From Zingiber officinale (lineage: Eukaryota; Streptophyta; Magnoliopsida; Zingiberales; Zingiberaceae), in assembly GCF_018446385.1 (NCBI RefSeq), contig NC_055987.1, positions 32,561,202 through 32,625,201 on the forward strand: a stretch of 64,000 bases of DNA. The letters are read 5' to 3'. How positions within the stretch are numbered: the first letter of the stretch is position 1; each line of letters starts with the position of its first letter. Below the pieces are notes generated by a model. It was not told where the DNA came from and searched no databases. It saw nothing but the letters and a program-made list of their open reading frames with translations. This document shows, one piece after another, positions 1-12,894 of this stretch. The position numbers and the translations under genes are program-made.

Positions 1-248
1 AATGTTATATATATTTGTTTTATTAAAATATTATTGTAATAAAAGTGACACTCATATTTGAAATTCTTTCTTTTATTTTTTTTTAAAAGAAACACTTTAT
101 TTTTATAAATTAATAATATTTTATTCTTTTCAAAATTATTTAATCTTGGTAAATTAGTCCCAAAATCAAAGTTTTCAATTTAAAGAGCGGGAAAATGAAT
201 TATTTGATATTCTCAGTCGAGATGAACTCATAAACCCGCGAACTGGCC

Positions 249-255
249 TATAAAA
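249..255 (+). promoter_or_regulatory. TATA box of Agenet gene, unit A
   Basis: TATAAAA lies 77 bp before the ATG at 326, so a transcript start near 280 and a short leader are expected. The leader is A/C-rich with repeated CAAA. Unit B has the same box; unit C has a base change in it. Confidence 0.6.
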
Positions 256-325
256 TAACAAACAAACAAACTAAAATCGCTAATTAAACAAACAACCGAC
301 GAAGGAAGAAACGATCGAGCGCGCG

Positions 326-937
326 ATGGCGGCGGCGAACATGAAGATGAAGATGCAGCTGAGGAAAGGGAGCGAGGTTGATGTCCAGCGGTGGGACGGC
401 GACTCCTACTCCTGGCTCTCCGGCGACGTCGTCTCCGGCAACGGCCGCACCTACCTCGTCCGCATCCACGGGGCAACTACGTCCCAGGCCGCGGTACTCG
501 AGCGAGTCGCTCGAAAGTTTATTAGGCCGACGCCGGTCCCGGTTGGCCTCCGCGCCCTCTACTCCTGGAGCACAGGCGACGAGGTGGAGGCGTTCGTGGA
601 CCACGCCTGGTGCCCGGCGGTGGTTACCGCCGTCGGCTACGGGAAGGTCATTGTCTACCTTCACGGGAAGATGAAGAAAATCAGAGTCCGCACGTGCGAG
701 CTTCGGCTGAGGAGGCAGTGGGACGGCAATCAGTGGACGCTTCTCGATAAGGTAAATCAATCACATATTGATTCTCAATCAATTAACGCTCTGTGTTTTT
801 TTTTTTTTTGTTTGTGATCATTATTAAGATTTATGATTCGATATGTATCTCACATGTTTATCGCGCAGAAACCAAGGGAGGCGATTATTTCCCGTGAATT
901 CCCGGCGGCGGCTGATTCACATAACGTTGCCGGCTAG
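326..937 (+). CDS. Tandem Agenet (Tudor-like) domain protein, unit A copy
   Basis: Two exons, 326-751 and 869-937, joined across a 117 bp GT-AG intron in phase 0, give 164 aa. The start sits in a good context (GCGCGCGATGGCGGCG). Residues ~14-65 form one Agenet module (GSEVDVQRWDGDSYSW, then a valine-rich strand and RKFIRPTP). Residues ~78-140 form a second (GDEVEAFVDHAWCPAVV, then LRLRRQWDGNQW). This spacing resembles the paired Agenet modules of plant DUF724-type proteins, which are Royal-family folds thought to bind modified histones or other proteins. The protein consists almost only of these modules. No signal peptide or membrane segment is seen; nuclear location is an inference. Codon use is strongly GC-rich. 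Exact targets are unknown. Confidence 0.85.
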
Positions 938-3028
938 CAGAGTACGTAGAATCTTCGGCTGAGAGGAGGAAGAGCAGAGGGGAGGAATTGTTTTACAAGA
1001 TTCTGGTTATTCTTCTTCCATTGGACGTTGCAATTGAGTAATTAGGATTCATGTATAACTTTTTCAGGTTTAGGGTTCTGATTGTCCTTCCACCTTGTAA
1101 TTAATTAGGATTTCGAATAACTTTTTCAGATTCTGATCGTTCTTCCTTCGTAGGAAATTGTAGTTAACTCGGTTGAACGATAATATTTTTGCATTCATTA
1201 ATATCACTTTGTCAGAAACTCCTTCCTTGTAAAATGCTATTACACGATTTTAACACCCTAAAATTGACTTTGATCTTGCGACTTCAATGCCTGTAAACTT
1301 TGATTGATCTAACTAGGATCAAGTAAATGAATACATCTTAAATATTTTATACATTGATACGACGAATAAGATAGGGTCCTAAGAATATGGTATAAGACAG
1401 ACCGATCGACTATGAGCGAACGAACATTTTATCCAATCGGACTAGGCATCCGATCAAATCCTGAGTCCTCTTGGTTTGATTGAATCCCGAGCCTCCCTAG
1501 TTTGATTGGACACTTATTATCCGATCGGACTCCTTGTCTGATCGAATTCCGAGTCCTCGAGGTATCTAACCTTCCGCAATTGACCAGACCCATTAAAGAG
1601 TGACGCCTGATGGGATAATAGAAGGGACTCGGCCGGCCCACCATTGAAGTATATCAATCAATAGCCTAATATCTTTTTTGTCATCTTGTGTAACTACTAT
1701 TAGAAAATCGTTGGAATATTACATATGCGATTCGTACAGTAAAAGTTTTTACCTTGCAGGTGCATCGGTGATGAACATAATTTAGGAATGACTGTGATTT
1801 GTTAAATTAGTTGATCATATTTTAAAAATACATTGATATTCATGCAGAGATAAAACATCACTATATAATGGGTCTCCACCTACAAACACAAGTAGGACCG
1901 ACCTTGAGACATGTCACCTAGGGTGGCGGACTAGGGCCTCCGATTTTTTAGGGTCCCTAAATTTGACATACATATATATTATATATTATATATATACAAT
2001 ATATAATATATAATTAGATTGTTTTAATTCAAAATCTAAAAAGTATATTGATGGATTGTATTAATAAAGGCTCAAATATACTTATCATTAAAATTTAAAA
2101 ATCTAAAAAATACAAAAAAAAAAAAAAAAAAAAAGAATGAAGGTCAACGGTGTTTTTTTTTTCTTTCCAAACTTTATTTTTTATACATCTCTTTTTTATT
2201 ATTAATTTGTTTACAGGAGAGTGAAGTCTGAATCTTGAATATCAATTTTCCCCCTCTTTTCCTTTGAATCTCTTCTAATTATAATAGAAAAGTCTATTCT
2301 CCAATTAAAATTTTAGTTTTATTAATATTATCATTATCAATATATAAGCAGCTTGAAAATTTTATTAATTGAAAATGAGGTATTAGAAAAATTTAATTTT
2401 GAAGATCTTATTGATGATTTTATTTTTCAAAATGCTAGAAGATCTAGATTTTTTCGAGGATTATTTGATATATATATCTTTTTGTATTTGAAGGTATTGC
2501 ACTTTTTGGAGAGGCTCAAGAAATATATTTGGCAAAATGTTATATTTTTTAGAGAATCTTGATAAATATATTTTATATAGAGTTTATCATATTTTAAATG
2601 AAATTTATTGATTTTCAAAATTTTCTATTATAAACTCTATTTACTGTATGTAAGTAAAAAAAAAAAAATCTCCAAGTCTCTTTTTCTCTTTTGGCGGTTT
2701 TGCCAAGGGCCCTTAAAAGTCAAGATGGCCTTAAACACAAATAAATTTTGCTAACAGAATTCACTATTCACAGCCACTCTTCTTCACTCTTTAGTTTCAG
2801 CTCCCTATCTAACTTGATTGTTAGAGTACTTATACTTGGGACCTTTCCCTAACCTGGTTGCTGATGTTTTCTTCCTCCTTCATTCTTCTTGACGTGTAGG
2901 CTCGCTCGAGGTGCCAGGTTCCTCTTGTTCGGAGTCCCTTTACTATCAACCTCGGAGTCACTTAACAAGCATGTCAACTTTCTTAATTTCAGATAGGATC
3001 ATACATGAATAAAAAATAAACTCCAATT
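938..3028. other. Non-coding spacer after Agenet gene, unit A
   Basis: No credible gene. It begins with the presumed 3' UTR of the Agenet gene. It also holds a (TA)-rich tract around 1969-2020, a poly-A run near 2113-2133, and a GATCGGA-rich patch at 1430-1560. Short ORFs here are AT-rich and chance-like. Units B and C carry the same sequence; C lacks roughly 1233-2078. Confidence 0.7.
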
Positions 3029-3033
3029 AAATC

Positions 3034-3816
3034 TGATCCTATCCGAATGCTGAATCAACGGACGCTGGGCACGTGGCGCTCTCCGGGTTGCTGATGTAGA
3101 TCTCCGGCTAGTCTCACGAAGCTCCGGCGAACCTGCACAGAAGTCGGGCCGGGAAGGGGTTCCCGGCGGCGACCCTCCGACGCTCAAGTCAGGTAAGCAA
3201 GTGGTGGAAAAAGTAGCTCCAAAGCTTGTAGAACGCGTACCTCCGGCGAAGTCTGAGACTCTTTATATAGAGCGGTGAAAGAGCTTCTACACGCCCACCG
3301 AGGCGCGTACGTGTCCTCAGCCCATACCTCGGTATGTGTTTGTCAGAAAGCTTACCTGACGCCATACTGCAATAGTCCCATCGCGCCTTCGATGGGACAA
3401 CAGGAGACCCCGTTGTCAGACTAGGAGTATGGCTTAGCCATACGACTTGACGGCTGTCAGCAGATGTTCCTGTCCCTATTTACCCACCGTCGGCCAGGAC
3501 GTCCATCCGGCCGGCTAGACGAAGAGCGCCGTCCGGACGGCCCTAATTCCCTGCGCCGGCCGGGCGGCGCGCCCATTACGTCCTGCCTTCTCTTAGGCCT
3601 TCCGCTCGGTCATTATTTACTGTTTCATTGAGCGTCGGAACCCCGATCCCTGTCAGGGCGCCTTTTACTATCAGATGTTTACTGGCAGACCGATCGGCTT
3701 GCCCTTTTCTCATGAGTCCGGTCGGCTCACCCTTCTTCGACGGACCACCTGGCCTTTTGACCTCCACATGACGTTGACCCCTCGATAGGGGGTCCCGGGC
3801 TCTTACCACCGGATCA
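3034..3816 (-). repeat. Left (3') LTR of Tat element A
   Basis: Starts TGATCC and ends GGATCA, 783 bp. A CTATATAAAG box on the minus strand near 3260-3271 is the likely LTR promoter. The last ~245 bp nearly match the other LTR; the rest differs by many small gaps. Confidence 0.88.
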
Positions 3817-3831
3817 CTTGCCTTCCCCTCG
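3817..3831 (-). other. Polypurine tract of Tat element A
   Basis: On the minus strand GAGGGGAAGGCAAG sits directly before the 3' LTR. This is where plus-strand synthesis would be primed. Confidence 0.7.
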
Positions 3832-4201
3832 AGTCTAGTCGAAGGAGGCGAAGTCCAACTGACTGGACTGCCGATCTGACTGAGCAATGATCACTGCATT
3901 AGGCCGCTCGGCCAGGCATAGGGATACTCATCCGTTCGGCGGTATCTTGTCCGTGCCTTGTGTTCTCTTGGAATCCATGTCCGATGCTCTCCCCTACTAC
4001 CCATCACGTGCGCTGCGCACGGTAAGGGGAGCTCATTAAATGCGGCCAGTATCCTGCTGACACGTGGCGATCGTGAGTTTGTCAGCGTATGGCGGTGGCG
4101 TCACTTCCGATGGGACAGCCGCCGTTTGAAATGAACGGCTAGATGACGACCTCGATATCGGCGACCTGGATCGGACGGCTGAAATTAATAGCGGCCGCCC
4201 T

Positions 4202-4207
4202 TATAAA
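4202..4207 (+). promoter_or_regulatory. TATA box for the antisense extra gene, Tat element A
   Basis: TATAAA, 266 bp before the extra gene's ATG. A plausible 5' UTR intron (GTAAG at 4341, TTTCCTAG ending 4419) lies between. Element B has the same arrangement. Inference from sequence only. Confidence 0.45.
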
Positions 4208-4467
4208 GCTCCGACTTCCGCTGTCCGCCGCATTTCGGCCTCATCTCCTCCCGACGTTTCGCTGCTCCTTTCTTCTCCGGCGACCTTGCGTTCCGGCTCT
4301 CCGGCGACCCTACAGCTTCTTCCGATCATCTCCCTTGCCCGTAAGACTTCCTCTTCCTTGCTGCCTCTCCCTCTTCTCTCTATTAGCTATTTCTTTTATC
4401 ATCCCGCACTCTTTCCTAGTTTTATTTCTCCTTCCTTCCATCACACGTCCATCCCTGGCCTTATACC

Positions 4468-6663
4468 ATGACCAACACCTCACAGCCGACCGGCGGTGCT
4501 CCGGGTCTTTGTTATTCGACCATGGAAAGCCGGTTCGACGAGGAGGACGCCTTGCGCCTCACTCGAACCTATGATCTGTCGACCGACCACCAAATAGTGT
4601 TAGCCACACCGGCCGATCGGCCTCATGAACCGCCGCCCGGCACCGTTCTATTCTTCTCAGACCAATTTTTGGCCGGGCTACGTTTTCCACCCCACAAGTT
4701 CTTCTTACAAATCTGCAATTATTTTCGCATTCTGCTCGACCAGGTAGTCCCTAACTCCATTAGGCTGTTGAGCGGAGTGATAGTCCTTTTTAAACTGAAC
4801 AACATCTCCCTCGACCCTAAGATTTTTCACTACTTTTTTTATCCCAAGCAAGCCGAGTGGGGTACCTTTATTTTCCAATCTAGGATAGGTTTCGTCCTTT
4901 TTGATAATATGCCGAGCTCCAACAAACATTGGAAGGAGCACTTTTTCTATGTGCGTTTTCCCGAGCCGCCAACTTTTCGTACCAAGTGGCAGACGGCGAT
5001 GCTGGCGCAACCGGAGCTCGGCAAATTTAGAGGTGATGCGGCCTACCTTCATGCGGCCGAGCGGTTGGTGGGTCAGCGCTATCACATTGACAAGCTGCTC
5101 CTCTCAGGAGTAATGTATATATTCGGCCTGTCTTCCACCCAGCCGATCTGCCTTGCAGCATGAGTAAGCGATTCTCATCCCTCCTTTTTCTTTTGTTCTA
5201 ATTGATTTAATTTTTGTTTCTGCAGCTGAAGTTATGTGGCGTGCTAAGGCGACCGAGAAGCTCAAATTGAAAGCCACTCAGATTGAGGAGGTGGCGAACA
5301 AGGAGGTCGCCGAGCGGGGCCTTGATCCAGCCGATCCGACCGGCGAATTAGGCGAGGGGACCCAGGATGCCCCTGAAGCCTTAGCAGCTACTACCTCTCA
5401 TGACGAGGCAGCGGGCGGCACAGAATCTTCTACCCGAGCCGAGGTGGAGGGCCGTTCGGCCGATGATATTCCGCTACTCACTCGGAAGCGCCGACGACCG
5501 GAATCTGCATCTGCCTCAACTCCACTTGATGAGCCACAGCCCGAGCGGGGCGCGGATGCTCCGTTGTTGTCCGGGACGGTTTCCCTAGAGAGTACCCCGA
5601 CCCCACATGGCTCTCCGAGGGCAAGCTCTGAGGTGCCACCGTCCAACCCTTTAAGAACTTTGCGCCGTATCAGGCGTTTGGGCGAGTTTCCTTCCTCGTC
5701 CACCAGTGGGCCATCCGGTAAGGACGATGCTTCTCAGAGCGAGCCGAGCGGCTCGAATTTAATTAAAACCGTTCTGCGCCTCCCCTCAGAGGAATACATG
5801 GCTGCTGCTGATCGGCCAGTGGTCCCCGAGCAGCAGATTACCCTGACGGGCCCTCTTGGAAAAGCTTGGGAGGACGCTCGGCGCCGAATAAAAGCGATGA
5901 CTCCCGGGCAGCTCGGCGACAGCAACCTCCAACAGGCCACCGGGGTATGCTCTTTTTCTTTGTTCGTGTATTTGAATTAAGTTTTTAACCTGTTCACTTT
6001 TGCTCGTAGAACTGGGTGGAGCAAATTTCCGTTAGCAATCGGTTGGCCGAGCTGGAGGATGAATTGAAAAAACTCAAGGCCGCGGGAGACAGCCAGCAGT
6101 CGACGGCCGCTCTGGAGAAGGCCAAGAAGTTACTGGAAGCCGAACGGAAACGGGCTTCCGATCTGGCGAGCAAGGTCGTTCGGCTTGAAACGATGGTCAA
6201 ACAACGAGATAAGGAGATCAAGACGGCGACCACTCGGAAGCGACAGGCCATCGATGACATGGACCGAATGAAGGTGGAGATCAGAGGGCTGGAGCAACGC
6301 ATCAAGGATCTGGATGCTCTTCTGGCCACCGAGAAGGAGAGCCGCTCGGCCGATCTTCAAAGATTTGATGGAGATTTGAAGGATCTCCAAGCTGCCAGCG
6401 ACGCTGCCCACGCCGAGCTCAAAGAGTATCAAGAGGGGGAGTCGGCTCGCTCCGACGAGGTGAGGAAGGCATTCGTCCGCTCGGATGCCTTTGGGGAGAA
6501 ATTTACTGACAAGATCTCCCTCACCTTTGAAGAGGCGATCAAAGCGGCTGTGGATCACTTAAAGGCCAAAGGCCACCTGCCCGCCGAGCTGACCATCCCT
6601 CCCGAGGACCTCGCGACCGTGATGGGCGCCATCCCTGATGCTCTTTTTGATTTCGACGCATGA
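4468..6663 (+). pseudogene. Antisense extra gene of Tat element A (Transposase_28-like plus coiled coil), one lesion
   Basis: Runs opposite to gag-pol. Coding exons are 4468-5163, 5226-5944 and 6010-6663, with short GT-AG introns. Exon 1 has the hallmarks of the plant 'putative gypsy-type transposon' domain: DQFLAGLRFP, ICNYF, YPKQAEWGTF, SSNKHWKEHFFYVR and GVMYIFGLS. Exon 2 is acidic and Ser/Pro-rich, with a basic TRKRRRPE patch that could be a nuclear signal. Exon 3 is a long heptad-rich coiled coil (about residues 10-150 of the exon) followed by a small helical end. Exon 1 ends in TGA right at the splice donor and is one base short of the phase exon 2 needs. Element B has the correct phase, so a 1 bp loss is inferred. 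The role in the element's cycle is unknown. Confidence 0.7.
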
Positions 6664-7106
6664 GGAGTGTTTCTTATGAACTTTTTTGTATCCCCGCCGT
6701 TCGGCCAAACTTATTTTTGCTGTAACTTTTTTGGGTTAGCCCTGTGCTTAATAGATAATCTTTTCCTTTCCTTCAACTTTTGTTTTGTCAAGAAATTTTT
6801 CTCTCGTCATAACTAAAGTGCTCTTTAAAACTCCTCCGCTCGGCACCACGCTCTGTCAGACTAAAGTCGACTGTTTTTAATAACGTCTTTCATCATGCGA
6901 CTGAGCAGCCGCTCGGCATGAGAATGCCCTTCGTTGGTATGGTAATTATCTTTAGTTCTCATTGACCAATTTTTGCTTTGTGCCTTACCCTCAAAGGGGT
7001 TTTCCGTATATTTTTGATAAGCGAGCCGCTCAGCTACTCAGGGGTCTTAAAGAACGAGCTTTGTCGTCGATCGACTTCTTACCGCCGGAATATATTACAT
7101 GGATGG

Positions 7107-7745
7107 CTCTTCCGCTCGGACGTTTACAGACGCCGACTCGTCTCTTGATATTTAACGTCGGAGCTCGACGGTCTTCCGCTCGGACGTTTATAGACGCCGG
7201 CTCGTCTCTCGATATTTAACGTCGGAGCTCGACGGTCTTCCGCTCGAACGTTTATAGACGCCGGCTCATCTCTCGATATTTAACGTCAGAGCTTGACGGT
7301 CTTCCGCTCGGAGGTTTATAGACGCCGGCTCGTCTCTCGATATTTAACGTCGGAGCTCGACGGTCTTCCGCTCGGACGTTTATAGGCCGGCTCCTCGATA
7401 TTTAACGCCTGAGCCGGCGGTCTTCCGCTCGGAGGTTTATAGGCCGGCTCGTCTCGATATTTAACGTCTGAGCTCGGCGGTCTTCCGCCGGACGCTTTAT
7501 AGACGCCCGGCTCGTCTCTCGATATTTAACGCCTGAGCTCGACGGTCTTCCTTCGGACGTTTATAGACGTCGGCTCGCCTCTCGATATTTAACGCCGGAG
7601 CTCGGCGGTCTTCCGCTTCGGACGCGTTTATGACGCCGGCTGTCTCGATATTTAACGTCGGAGCTCGACGGTCTTCCGCTCGGACGTTTATAGACGCTGG
7701 CTCGTCTCTCGATATTTAACGTCGGAGCTCGACGGCCTTCAAGGC
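7107..7745. repeat. ~65 bp GC-rich tandem array in Tat element A
   Basis: About ten copies of a unit containing TTATAGACGCCGGCTCGTC, GATATTTAAC and GTCTTCCGCTCGGACG. Some middle copies are shortened by a few bases. It separates the antisense gene from the end of pol. Short open frames across it follow from the unit and are not genes. Confidence 0.92.
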
Positions 7746-7864
7746 TAATTTTGACGCTGCCGATCGACGGATCCATTGGCCATCCTTTGAATTAATTTTG
7801 CTTCCTGCATTACAAGGACATGGGCGACTAACATATACAAAAATGATTTACATTCGTGCACCTT

Positions 7865-10800
7865 TCACCCCGCTCGATAAGGCTGGAGATGATTTGCACT
7901 CCACGGTCAATCCAGCTGCCGCCCGTCTTCATCCTCCAAGTAATAAGCACCCGAGCGGAGCTTTTCAATAACCTTGAAGGGACCCGCCCAAGGAGCCTCT
8001 AGCTTGCCGACATCGCCGACCGGCTTGACTTTCTTCCAGACAAGATCGCCAACCTGGAATGATCTGGGGATTACGCGGCGGTTGTAATTTTGCTTCATCC
8101 GCTGCCGGTACGCCATCAACCGAACGGACGCCTTGGCTCACTCCTCGTCGACCAAATCCAGCTTGATATTCCTCCGTTCGGTGTTGCCATAATCATAGCT
8201 CTGGATCCGGACGGGCTCAACGCCGACTTCAACCGGAATGACCGCCTCGTCGCCATACACCAAATGGAACGGCGTGACGCCCGTCCCTTCCTTCGGCGTC
8301 GTTCGGATGGCCCATAAGACGTCCGACACTTCCTCCGGCCAACTTCCTCCCAAGTGGTCGAGCCGAGCGCGCAGAATACGAAGAATTTCCCGATTAGCTA
8401 CTTCAGCTTGACCATTGCTTTGGGGTTATGCTACGGACGTGAAGTGTTGCTCGATGCCATAGCTTTTGCACCAATCTTCGAGCAACTTTCCCGTGAATTG
8501 CCGCCCATTATCGGAGATAAGTCGACGGGGGATGCCGAACCGACAGATGATGTGTTGCCAGATGAATTTTTTGACCATCTGTTCGGTGATCTTTGCTAGC
8601 GGCTCAGCCTCCACCCACTTGGAAAAATAGTCGACCGCCACTAGCAAAAATTTCCTCTGCCCGGTCGCCATCGGAAATGGACCAACAATATCCATTCCCC
8701 ATTGATCGAACGGACATGAAACGGTTGATGCCTTCATTTCCTCTGCCGGTCGGTGGGAGAAGTTGTGATACTTCTGGCACGAAAGGCACGTAGATATTGT
8801 CCGAGCGGCGTCTGCTTGTAAGGTTGGCCAAAAGTACCCGACCAAGAGGATCTTCTTGGCCAACGATCGTCCACCCGGATGCCCCCCGCACGATCCTTGA
8901 TGTACGTCTTGGAGGATGTAAGCTGAGTCCTCCGAGCTCACGCATTTCAACAGCGGGCGTGAGAAAGCCTTTTTGTAAAGCTGATCGCCGATGAGTGTGA
9001 ACCGATTGGCTCTCCTCCTTAGCAGCTGGGCTTCATAATCATTGGATGGTGTGGCGCCCGAGCGGAGGAACTCTATGATGGGTGTCCGCCAGTCGCATGG
9101 AAATGTGAGGCCTTCCATTCGGTCGACATGCGCCACCAACAGTACTTTTTCAATTGGCTGCTGAATGGCGACCGACGTTATTGAGCTCGCGAGTTTGGCT
9201 AACTCATCGGCTGCTTGATTTTACGCTTGGGTATCTTCTGACAATAACTTCTCTAAAATCGGCTTTGAGCTTCTCAAGGCTTGCAGAGCTTGAGCGAGAA
9301 CTATTGATTCGAAGGTGCCGAGAGTCGCTGGCGCCAATCGTGAATCCGGTGAAGCGTTACCACGACCGGCCCCACATGCTGCACGCGGCTATGAGGGCCT
9401 CATACTCTGCTTCATTGTTGGTAGCTTTATAGTCCAGCCGGACGGATAAGTGCATCTTCTCTTCTTGAGGGGAGAGTAACAATATTCCAATCCCGCTTCC
9501 GAGCCGAGTGGACGACCCATCCACATATATTCTCCACATAGCTTCCGGCTCCGGCCTTTGCACCTCAGTCACAAAATCGGCCAAGGATTGCGCTTTGATC
9601 GCCGAGCGGGCCTGGTATTGGATGTTAAATTCACTTAACTCCGTCGTCCATTTAATGAGTCGCCCGGACGCTTCTGGATTCAGCAATACACGCCCGAGCG
9701 GACTATTGGTTTTGACAATGATGGTATGCGCCAGGAAATATGGACGAAGGCGCCGAGCGGCTAGGACCAGAGCGAAGGCTAGCTTTTCGAGCCCAGTGTA
9801 GCGAGATTCAACATCTTTTAAAATGTGACTAAGGAAATACACAGGCTCCTCTCCGCTCTCTCTCACCAATGCTGAGCCGATTGCTTGCTCGGTCGAGGAT
9901 AGATAAATACAAAGTGGCTCACCAATAGTCGGCTTGGCTAATACCGGGAGCGAATTCAGATATGCCTTTAAATCTTCAAACGCCCGGTCGCATTCTTCGT
10001 CCCAGTAAAATTTTGTAGCCTTGCGTAAGATCTTGAAAAAAGGAAGGCTCCGGTCGGCGGTTTTGGAGATGAATCTGGACAGAGCGGTTATCCGACCGGT
10101 CAGACGCTGCACTTCCCTTGTATTTCTTGGAGGCGGCATATCTTGCAGAGCTTTCACCTTGCTGGGATTTGCTTCGATGCCCCGCTCGGTCACTATGTAC
10201 CCCAAGAAACACCCTCCTTTTGCTCCGAACAGGCACTTCTGGGGATTTAGCTTGACTCCATATTTGCGTAGCGTTCGGAAGGTTTCTTCCATGTCCTTGA
10301 AGAGATCGGCCGCTCGGATGGACTTAATGAGAATGTCGTCCACATAAACTTCTAGATTCCGTCCGATTTGCTCTCTGAATACTTTATTCATCAAGCGCTG
10401 ATATGTGGCCCCCGCATTCTTCAATTCGAACGGCATCACATTATAGCAATAAGTGTCGTCGGTCGTCACGAAGCTGACTTTTTCTTGATCTTCACGGGCG
10501 AGCGGCACTTGGTGATAGCCCTGGTAGACGTCGAGCATACAGATTAATTCGCAGCCGGCCGTAGAGTCCACCAGCTGATCTATCCGGGGCAGAGGATAAA
10601 AATCTTTCGGGCAAGCTTTGTTGAGATCCCGAAAATCTATGCACACTCTCCACTTGTTGTATGGCTTGGAGACTAATACTACGTTAGCCAACCAGCTCGG
10701 GAACTGCACCCGCGTATATGGCCGGCCTCCAGAAGTTTTTCCACCTCCGCTCGGATGATGGAATTCTGCTCGGCGTTGAAATCCCTTTTTCTTTGCTTTA

Positions 10801-12875
10801 CTGGCCGTGCGTCCGGTCGGACATGTAGCTCATGCTGCGCTATGCTAGGCGAAATTCCAGGCAGCTCATGCGTCGACCAGGCAAAGACATTGTGATTCCT
10901 TCGGAGACATTGGATCACCTCCTCTTTTTGATTCGCCTCCAGATCGGACGCGATGAAGGTTGTAGCCTCCGATCGGGTCGGGTGTATCCGCACTTCCTCT
11001 TTTTCTTCATAAACTAGAGAGGGAGGCTTTTCTGTGATGGCGTTTACCTCAATCCGGGGCGCTTTCCGAGCGGAATTGGCTTCTGCTCGGACCATCTCGA
11101 TGTAGCATCGCCGAGCGGCCAGTTGATCTCCCCGTACTTCTCCCACTTTGTCCTCCACGGGGAACTTGATCTTCTGATGGAAGGTTGAGACGACCGCTCG
11201 GAATTCGCTGAGCGCGGGTCGTCCCAAAATGACGTTGTAGGACGAGGGAGAGTCGACCACCACGAAGTTTGTTGTCCTTGTCCTCCTGAGCGGCTCTTCT
11301 CCCAGCGAGGTAGCCAGCCGTCGAATCCTCAATTGAACCGTTGCTACCCGTAAACCCGTAGAGCGGAGTTGTCATGGGCAACAGCTCGGCTCGATTTAGT
11401 TGATCGAACGCCTTCTTGAATATGATGTTGACCGAGCTCCTGTGTCAACAAATACGTGGTGAATAGTGTAATTGGCTATTACCGCTTTGATGAAGCGTGC
11501 ACTCTCCCCCTCTATTTCTCCGGCCCGAAAACATCGGTCCTCGTGACCTCGACCACATTTTCCTCCAGTCTGTAAAAAGTTTGATTTTCTCGTTTGCTTT
11601 GAGTCTCCTCTTGCAGTTTTTCCGCAGCTTGAGATCGAATGTCTGCCCGTATTGTTGCTTGCTCTCTGGGCCTTCAGCGATTCTCGCTTTGGCGTCACGA
11701 GAGAAGTTGGGTTTGCTGTGGCCTATCAGCTCGCGTCCGATCGGCTTCATGAGTTCTCTGTCACCTGTCGACTGAGGGAGACCGTCGTCCGACATTCCGG
11801 GGCACAGGATGAGCCACGAAGGGAAGACTTCGATAATCCCTTGTGTTGTGCGTATCCGTCCGGTGGAAGGAGCAGAACATCGGGGTCCATCTCTTCTTTG
11901 GCTTGGGCCGGGCGGCAGCTACCTCTTGCACATGGGACCTGGCATGGGGGGATCGGATTGCTTCGGCCCTTGGTCCTCTAGGCGGCTGATGAGCGGCGTG
12001 CTGTTTCCGCTCGGCTGGAGTTTCCTTTTTCCTGGCCGCTTGCGCTTCTTCCACGTTGATGTATTCGTTAGCCCGGTGTAGCATGTGATCGTAATCTCGG
12101 GGTGGCTTTTGGATGAGTGATCGGAAAAAATCCCCATCCACTAGGCCTTGTGTGAAGGCATTCATCATGATTTCCGAAGTGGCCGTTGGAATATCCATCG
12201 CCACTTTGTTGAATCGCTGGATGTAAGCTCGGAGCGATTCACGGGCTTCTTGCTTGATGGCGAACAGGCTCACACTCGTTTTCTGGTAGCGTCGGCTGCT
12301 TGCAAAATGGTGGAGGAAGGCCGTTCGGAAGTCCTTGAAGCTTGTGATGGATCCGTCCGGCAACCTCCGAAACCACCGTTGAGCCGATCCCGAGAGAGTG
12401 GTAAGAAAAACTCGGCACTTCACTCCATCTGTGTATTGATGGAGAGTAGCTGTGTTATCGAACTTACCCAGATGATCATCTGGGTCAGTTGTCCCATTAT
12501 ACTCGCCGATCGTCGGAGGCACATAGTGCTTCGGCAGAGGATCTCGCAGAATAGCCTCTGAAAATTGGCGATTAATCCTCTCGGGTGATGCGTCCGCTCG
12601 GGGGGCTTTTCCCTTTCTGTCATCTCGTCTAGGCATCTCATCCGAAGAAGATCCCCTATCTCTATGAGCTGGTACGGCTTCAGGGGTGCGGAATAGGGCT
12701 CGATGAAATGCAACGGTGGCCGGTGGTGCTTCCGCTCGACCACCAGACGCGGATGTTGCTTGCTGCTCCCGACTGTGGCTTTCTGTTTTTGCTCCACGAG
12801 CTTGGCGGCCCTTATCTCAATCATCGAGTTCCTTGTTTGAAAGCGCCACCATGTGTTGTCGTCCGCCTCGTCCAT
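7865..12875 (-). pseudogene. gag-pol of Tat element A, broken
   Basis: Gag core (retrotransposon gag family; SGSAQRWFRRLPDGSI) is at 12636-11761. Its zinc-knuckle-like motif has lost one cysteine (HNTRDY where element B has HNTRDC). Protease FVDTGA is near 11440. Reverse transcriptase (CIDFRDLNKACPKDFYPLP, then the YVDD active site) and RNase H occupy 10709-9357. A second RNase H follows (IYVDGSS, NNEAEYEAL). Integrase (HHCC-type N-terminus, then DYFSKWVEAEPLAK and ISDNGRQF) is at 9139-8426, and its chromodomain-less C-terminus runs to 7865. Breaks: frame changes near 11400, 10700 and 9360, and stops at 8426, 8138 and 7907. The last two are TGA where element B reads Arg. The reverse transcriptase itself is intact. 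Confidence 0.9.
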
Positions 12876-12894
12876 TGCTTCCGATCGGATGCGG

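Noticed and set aside
284..760. Long minus-strand ORFs over the Agenet exon (also at 27860-28336 and 51391-51867)
   Set aside because: They mirror the GC-rich plus-strand exon. The plus strand has the domain motifs, TATA box, splice sites and a matching second exon.
2353..2562. AT-rich 69-codon ORF, also partly in unit B
   Set aside because: Start is not an ATG in this frame, composition is that of AT-rich spacer, and the frame is not kept in unit C.
4143..4574. 143-codon plus-strand ORF before the antisense extra gene
   Set aside because: It overlaps the TATA box, the candidate 5' UTR intron and the true start in another frame. Low-complexity Ser/Leu/Pro content.
7561..7776. ORFs across the tandem arrays (also 32178-32516 and 33246-33527)
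   Set aside because: The repeat unit happens to be open in some frames. The proteins are just the repeat and have no family features.
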